From: Candidatus Contendibacter sp.
Lineage (GTDB): Bacteria; Pseudomonadota; Gammaproteobacteria; Competibacterales; Competibacteraceae
DNA length: 64,000 bases
Reading direction: 5' to 3'
Assembly (NCBI GenBank): GCA_029624765.1
Contig: JARSSO010000007.1
Coordinates: 1-64,000 of the forward strand
Every line of letters starts with the position of its first letter. The first letter of the stretch is position 1. The notes beneath the pieces are model-generated. The model searched no databases. It worked only from the letters and a program-made list of their open reading frames with translations, and was not told the origin of the DNA. The position numbers and the translations under genes were made by a program. This document shows, piece after piece, positions 60,345 through 64,000 of this stretch.

Positions 60345-62464
60345 GCGACAAACTGCCGGACTTTATCCGCTTCGGGCGGGCTATCTGTGGCGATCTCAGC
60401 CAGGCCGAGCGGCGCGAGTGGTGGCTGGGCAACGGCTTGGGCGCCTACGCCGCCGGCACGATTGCCGGGACTTTGACCCGCCGCTATCACGGCTTGTTGA
60501 TCGCGCCGGTTTATCCGCCGCTCGGCCGCTGGCTGGTGTTTTCCAAGGCCGACGCTACCTTCCTCGACGGCGATCGGGAAATCCCGCTGTTCACCAACCG
60601 TTGGAGCGGGGGAGCGGTGGTCCCCGAAGGGCACGTCCAGATCGAATCCTTCCACCTGCACGGTCGGATGCCGGTGTGGCGCCATGCCTTGGGCGACCGG
60701 GTGATCGAGCAGCGCATCTGGCTGGAGCCGAGAGCCAATACGGTTTATGTGGCGTACCGGCTGGAGGAAATCCCCCCGGCTTCGCCACCCCCCTTTTCCA
60801 AAGGGGGGGCAGGGGGGGATTTAGCGCTGCGGGTCCGTTTGCTGGTCAACGCTCGCGATCATCACGTTAGCATGGCGCCCGGTGGGTTCACACCGCAAGT
60901 GGAGAGGGCAGGGGAGCAATTGCACGTCATCTGTCCCGACCGGTTCACCTTGCGCTTCCAAGCGCCCGGCGGCCAGCTTCAAACCGAGTGGGACTGGATC
61001 GAGAATTTCGATCTGCCCTTGGAGCGGGAACGCGGACTGCCGGATCGCGACGCGCATCTGTGCGTCGGTCAGGCATTGCTGACCCTGCGCCCAGGAGTCT
61101 GGGTCGGCGTGGTCGCCAGTCTGCGCGACGACGCTTCCGCCGACCTAAACGCGGCGCTGCAACGGTTCTTCGACCACGAGACCACTTTGCTCGACCGCGC
61201 CCGCCCATCCCTCCAAATCCCCCCGGCTTCGCCACCCCCCTTTGCAAAATCCCCCCCTGCTCCCCCTTTGGAAAAGGGGGGAACGGGGGGATTGGGGGGG
61301 ATTTCGCCGCCCGACTGGATCGAACAACTGACGTTGGCCGCCGACAGCTTCCTGTTCGCCCGACCGTTGCCGAATCTGCCCGACGGCGAATCGGTGATCG
61401 CCGGCTACCCGTGGTTCGGCGACTGGGGCCGCGACACCATGATCGCTTTACCCGGCTTGACGCTGGCGACCGGTCGGCTTGACAGCGCCCGGCGCATCCT
61501 GCTCACCTTCGCCCGTTTCGTCGATCAGGGCATGTTGCCCAACGTGTTCCCCGGCGCGGGCGAAACGCCGGACTACAATACGGTGGATGCCGGACTGTGG
61601 TACTTCGAGGCGTGGCGGGCGTATCTGGAAGCCAGCGACGATTCGGCGGCATTGGCCGAGGTGTTCCCGGTACTGGCCGAGATGATCGACTGGCACGTTC
61701 GGGGCACGCGCTATCGCATCAGCATGGACCCGGCCGATGGGTTGCTCCACGCCGGCGAACCGGGCGTGCAACTCACCTGGATGGACGCCAAGGTCGGCGA
61801 CTGGGTGGTGACGCCGCGCATCGGCAAGCCGGTGGAGATCAACGCGCTCTGGTACAACGCCCTGAACATCATGGTCGATTTCGCCGAGCGGCTAAAGCGA
61901 CCGTCCGCGCCCTACGCGGAACTGGCGGCCAAGGCGCGGCAAGGTTTCCAACGCTTCGTCCGTTCCGATGGCGCCGGCCTGTTCGACGTGCTGGATAGCC
62001 CCGCTGGCGACGATCCCACCCCACGCCCCAACCAGATTTTCGCCGTCAGCCTGCCGCACAGTCCGCTGGACCCGGAAATCCAGCAGATCGTGGTGCGGGT
62101 CTGCGGGCGGGAGTTGCTGACTTCCTACGGTCTCCGCTCCCTGGCGCCCGGTCATCCCGATTACCGACCCCACTACCTCGGCGGGGTTTGGGAACGGGAC
62201 GGCGGCTATCACCAGGGGCCGGTCTGGGCCTGGCTGCTGGGCCATTACGCGCTGGCCGAGCATCGCGTCCACGGCGACGCAGCGGCGGCCCAAGCCCGGT
62301 TGCAGCCGATCCGCGATCACTTGCTGGACGCCGGCCTCGGTACGGTCAGCGAAATTCTCGACGGCGCGGCGCCCCACACCCCGCGCGGCGCGCCGGCCCA
62401 AGCCTGGTCGGTGGCCTGCGTGCTGGAGGCGTGGCAGCGACTGGAGCGGCTGAAACGGCAATAA
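60341..62464 (+). CDS. Glycogen debranching enzyme with two repeat-derived insertions
   Basis: A 707-residue amylo-alpha-1,6-glucosidase of the bacterial/archaeal type. The N-terminal domain begins 'WWLGNGLGAYAAGTIAGTLTRRYHGLLIAP'. The catalytic (alpha/alpha)6 part has 'GYPWFGDWGRDTMIALPGL', 'GETPDYNTVDAGLWYFEA' and 'LTWMDAKVGDWVVTPRIGKPVEINALWYNAL', with acidic residues intact. Two low-complexity insertions (about 143-160 and 292-321, 'IPPASPPPFSKGGAGGDL' type) come from palindromic repeats. They lie before and at the edge of the catalytic domain, so activity may survive. It is the last gene of the operon. Confidence 0.93.
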   Translation: MSDKLPDFIRFGRAICGDLSQAERREWWLGNGLGAYAAGTIAGTLTRRYHGLLIAPVYPPLGRWLVFSKADATFLDGDREIPLFTNRWSGGAVVPEGHVQIESFHLHGRMPVWRHALGDRVIEQRIWLEPRANTVYVAYRLEEIPPASPPPFSKGGAGGDLALRVRLLVNARDHHVSMAPGGFTPQVERAGEQLHVICPDRFTLRFQAPGGQLQTEWDWIENFDLPLERERGLPDRDAHLCVGQALLTLRPGVWVGVVASLRDDASADLNAALQRFFDHETTLLDRARPSLQIPPASPPPFAKSPPAPPLEKGGTGGLGGISPPDWIEQLTLAADSFLFARPLPNLPDGESVIAGYPWFGDWGRDTMIALPGLTLATGRLDSARRILLTFARFVDQGMLPNVFPGAGETPDYNTVDAGLWYFEAWRAYLEASDDSAALAEVFPVLAEMIDWHVRGTRYRISMDPADGLLHAGEPGVQLTWMDAKVGDWVVTPRIGKPVEINALWYNALNIMVDFAERLKRPSAPYAELAAKARQGFQRFVRSDGAGLFDVLDSPAGDDPTPRPNQIFAVSLPHSPLDPEIQQIVVRVCGRELLTSYGLRSLAPGHPDYRPHYLGGVWERDGGYHQGPVWAWLLGHYALAEHRVHGDAAAAQARLQPIRDHLLDAGLGTVSEILDGAAPHTPRGAPAQAWSVACVLEAWQRLERLKRQ
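60768..60822. repeat. C-run/G-run palindromic repeat in the debranching gene, copy 1
   Basis: AAATCCCCCC at one end and GGGGGGATTT at the other, with CCCCCCTTTTCCAAAGGGGGG near the middle. It shares 29 identical bases with copy 2 at 61214. It is translated as Pro- and Gly-rich sequence without breaking the frame. Confidence 0.9.
61214..61303. repeat. C-run/G-run palindromic repeat in the debranching gene, copy 2
   Basis: A longer, nested copy: two C-run blocks and two G-run blocks between AAATCCCCCC and GGGGGGATTT. It looks like one repeat inserted in another. It encodes about 30 Pro/Gly/Lys-rich residues in frame. Confidence 0.9.
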
Positions 62465-62548
62465 CTTTTTTCTTGGAGGTTGGAAAATGTTGCTCAGGAC
62501 TTGTTATGCGCGTGATGGCTTGACAGCCTACCGAGCGGGGCCTTTAAT

Positions 62549-62574
62549 GTGTATTCGTAGCGCGTTTCATACAC
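62549..62574. promoter_or_regulatory. Candidate vapBC operator
   Basis: GTGTAT (62549-62554) and ATACAC (62569-62574) form an inverted repeat with a 14-base spacer, 14 bases before the vapB start. VapBC complexes usually bind such dyads at their own promoter. Confidence 0.45.
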
Positions 62575-62588
62575 CTGAGGTGGCCTCC

Positions 62589-62780
62589 ATGCGAACGAAT
62601 ATTGTAATAGATGACACCCTGATGGACGACGCCTTGAAACTGACTGGTCTCAAGACCAAGCGAGAAGCCGTTGAACTTGGACTCAAGACGTTGATCTTAT
62701 TAAAGAAGCAGGAAAATATACGGCGTTTCCGGGGCAAATTGCGTTGGGAAGGCGATCTCGACGAAATGCGGACCGACTGA
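62589..62780 (+). CDS. vapB: VapB-type antitoxin
   Basis: A 63-residue antitoxin of the DUF2191/VapB family: 'MRTNIVIDDTLMDDALKLTGLKTKREAVELGLKTLI' is a ribbon-helix-helix DNA-binding part. The C-terminus 'RRFRGKLRWEGDLDEMRTD' is the toxin-binding tail. Start 62589 is chosen by family match; the open frame further upstream has no support. The stop shares one base with the toxin start (TGATG). Confidence 0.92.
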   Translation: MRTNIVIDDTLMDDALKLTGLKTKREAVELGLKTLILLKKQENIRRFRGKLRWEGDLDEMRTD

Positions 62781-63172
62781 TGGTTCTTGTGGATTCGAGC
62801 GTGTGGATTGCGTACTTCAATGGCGCTATTACACCCGAGACGGAACGACTTGACGCCTTGTTGGGCCAAGAGCCTGTTGGGCTTGGCGATTTGATTCTGG
62901 CCGAAGTGCTTCAAGGGTTTCGTCTCGATAAGGACTACCGCACCGCAAAGGAACTACTCACTTCCCTCACCATCTACGACCTTCTCGGCAAGGACTTGGC
63001 GATTCGGGCTGCGGACAACTACCGCGCCCTCCGAAAGCGCGGCGTCACAGTTCGAAAAACGACCGATGCAATAATTGCAACCTTCTGTATTGAGAAGGAC
63101 TTTGCACTACTCCATTCTGACAAAGACTTCTTACCTTTCGTAACGCACCTCAATCTTCGCGCGGCGCTCTAA
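62780..63172 (+). CDS. vapC: VapC-type PIN-domain ribonuclease toxin
   Basis: A 130-residue PIN-domain RNase. The first acidic residue is in 'MVLVDSSVWIAYF' (D5). A conserved Glu lies in 'DLILAEVLQGF', and further acids in 'RKTTDAIIATFCIEKDFALLHSDKDF'. VapC toxins cleave specific tRNA or rRNA and are held inactive by VapB. It is translationally coupled to vapB. Confidence 0.94.
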   Translation: MVLVDSSVWIAYFNGAITPETERLDALLGQEPVGLGDLILAEVLQGFRLDKDYRTAKELLTSLTIYDLLGKDLAIRAADNYRALRKRGVTVRKTTDAIIATFCIEKDFALLHSDKDFLPFVTHLNLRAAL

Positions 63173-63386
63173 AGCACATCACGGGCGGCGGGTAAGCCGC
63201 GAAAGGCAAGAAAGCCAAAGGCCTTTTTCGTCCGGGATCGGCTTGATCCGCGTGGTTGCGCGGCGCTTTGCGCCAGCGACAACGACTTCGCGCACCTGCC
63301 GTGCGTAGCGCGGCCAGGCGCAACGCCCATTTAAGCCAGCTTGTGAATGGGCTGCCGGAAATCACGGCAACCCAACCCATACGCTG
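63173..63386. other. Gene-free spacer between vapC and the GFA gene
   Basis: No gene is seen. The stretch has several GCGC-rich partial hairpins ('GGCGCTTTGCGCC' near 63268) and ends at the stop of the minus-strand GFA gene. It resembles the cassette-end spacers of integron-type loci, but no complete attachment site is found. Confidence 0.4.
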
Positions 63387-63800
63387 TTATTTAGGCGGCA
63401 TCGGTTGTCGCTCCACACGTTCGAGCGCCGGGTCCAAGCAAGCCCAACTCGGCGCACTCGCGGCCCAAATATTCGTGCTCGGTTGAATGGAGGAAGGATC
63501 ATCCAGGTTGCCCGCGCGAACCACCCGCAAATCTGGGCGGTTGGAGGATTTGGCGAACAGATGTGTGCCGCACCTCGGGCAGAATTGACGAGTGACCTCA
63601 TCGCCACTGTCGGCGGTCTTCGTGTACTCGGAAAGCACCCCGGAAAAGGTGAGTCCGTCCGCGGGGACAAGCAGATTCACCGACCCATTCGCCGCGATGT
63701 GTTGACAGTCGCGGCACCAGCAGATGCGGGTTGCCAGCGGTTCCGTTACCAGCTTAAAACTCACTGCGCCACAAAGACAACGACCGGCTCTTTCAGTCAT
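63387..63800 (-). CDS. GFA-family (Mss4-like) zinc protein
   Basis: A 137-residue protein of the glutathione-dependent formaldehyde-activating (GFA) family. It has 'GRCLCGAVSF' (C8, C10), 'RICWCRDCQ', and 'FCPRCGTHLFA', the three cysteine clusters that bind zinc. The family includes S-hydroxymethylglutathione synthase, but most members are uncharacterised. Such genes are common cargo in mobile cassettes. No ribosome site stands out. Confidence 0.9.
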   Translation of the reverse strand: MTERAGRCLCGAVSFKLVTEPLATRICWCRDCQHIAANGSVNLLVPADGLTFSGVLSEYTKTADSGDEVTRQFCPRCGTHLFAKSSNRPDLRVVRAGNLDDPSSIQPSTNIWAASAPSWACLDPALERVERQPMPPK

Positions 63801-63827
63801 GTGTTTGTCTCTCTATTGAGTGGATTG

Positions 63828-63932
63828 GGTCTAACGGGGCGGGCACTTCGCGCTCGCGACAGCGACGTGCATCAGTGACGCAGCTTGTCCGCGTCTTCTG
63901 GATACGACTGTCGGACGGCATCTGCTTAGACC
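63828..63932. repeat. Inverted GGTCTAA/TTAGACC ends (attC-like spacing)
   Basis: GGTCTAA (63828-63834) and TTAGACC (63926-63932) are exact complements 91 bases apart. GTCTAAC at the left end fits the RYYYAAC half-site of integron attC sites. The right end lacks the matching GTT, so this is only a resemblance. Confidence 0.3.
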
Positions 63933-64000
63933 AGCGTGGCGCCTTCCGCGAGCCCGGGTCGTGCCAGTTCGTTGATGCGCTTCAGCAGCTCCGGGGTCAG
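63926..64000 (-). CDS. C-terminal end of a gene cut by the window edge
   Basis: On the minus strand the last 75 bases read LTPELLKRINELARPGLAEG-ATLV and stop at TAA (63928-63926). The codon use looks like a real C-terminus, but only 24 residues are present. No function can be assigned. Confidence 0.35.
   Translation of the reverse strand: MTPELLKRINELARPGLAEGATLV

Overview
The window reads as chromosomal DNA of a GC-rich proteobacterium, most likely a gammaproteobacterium. Supporting points are the complete Kdp potassium system, an ovothiol (OvoA) gene, a DUF3141/acetate kinase/FabI operon, sigma-54 regulators of the NtrC class, and several palindromic repeat families scattered between and inside genes. 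The DUF3141 operon and a glycogen-debranching enzyme would suit a carbon-storing (glycogen/PHA) organism such as the Competibacter group. That placement is an inference from gene content only.

Layout. 1-461: tandem repeats at the window edge and an AT-rich stretch. 462-3851: PepSY protein, b-type cytochrome, second PepSY protein and an OmpR/HK two-component pair. 3891-8514 (minus): a small acidic protein behind a structured leader, and a 1363-residue membrane protein made of two similar halves. 8737-9420: HigBA toxin-antitoxin. 9465-18247 (minus): DUF3616 protein, a pair of AAA/STAND-type ATPases behind two palindromic operators, OvoA and a cell-wall hydrolase. 18427-26910: sigma-54 activator and its probable target operon (ABM protein, DUF3141, AckA, FabI), then two unknown genes. 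26935-34649: zinc-ribbon membrane protein, then kdpFABC with a CorA-like gene translationally coupled to kdpC. 34698-39039 (minus): eight small envelope or stress proteins. 39373-44315: a three-gene phosphorelay (BvgS-like hybrid kinase, receiver-kinase, LuxR regulator). 44413-49352: kdpD, kdpE and cardiolipin synthase. 49353-56697: a bufferin-type RiPP cluster (precursor, MNIO/DUF692 enzyme, DUF2063 partner, DoxX), a protoglobin lacking its heme histidine, an EF-hand protein, a second sigma-54 activator and a small secreted protein behind a consensus sigma-54 promoter. 57011-62464: SDR, cyclase-family protein, GMC oxidoreductase and glycogen debranching enzyme in one operon. 62589-64000: VapBC, a GFA protein and a truncated gene.

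How the parts work together. Two paralogous enhancer-binding proteins sit next to three candidate -24/-12 promoters: before the ABM/DUF3141 operon, before the bufferin cluster, and before the small secreted protein. Each promoter has a similar CG(A/C)TAT(T/A)TC-type element about 90-125 bp upstream. This suggests one sigma-54 regulatory theme linking carbon storage, metal or stress peptides and a secreted protein. The Kdp structural and sensor genes are both present but about 11 kb apart, with the envelope-stress and phosphorelay genes between them.

The points that look most novel are the bufferin cluster under possible sigma-54 control beside a histidine-less protoglobin, the ATPase pair upstream of ovoA, and the in-frame invasion of kdpB, the debranching enzyme and a histidine kinase by palindromic repeats.
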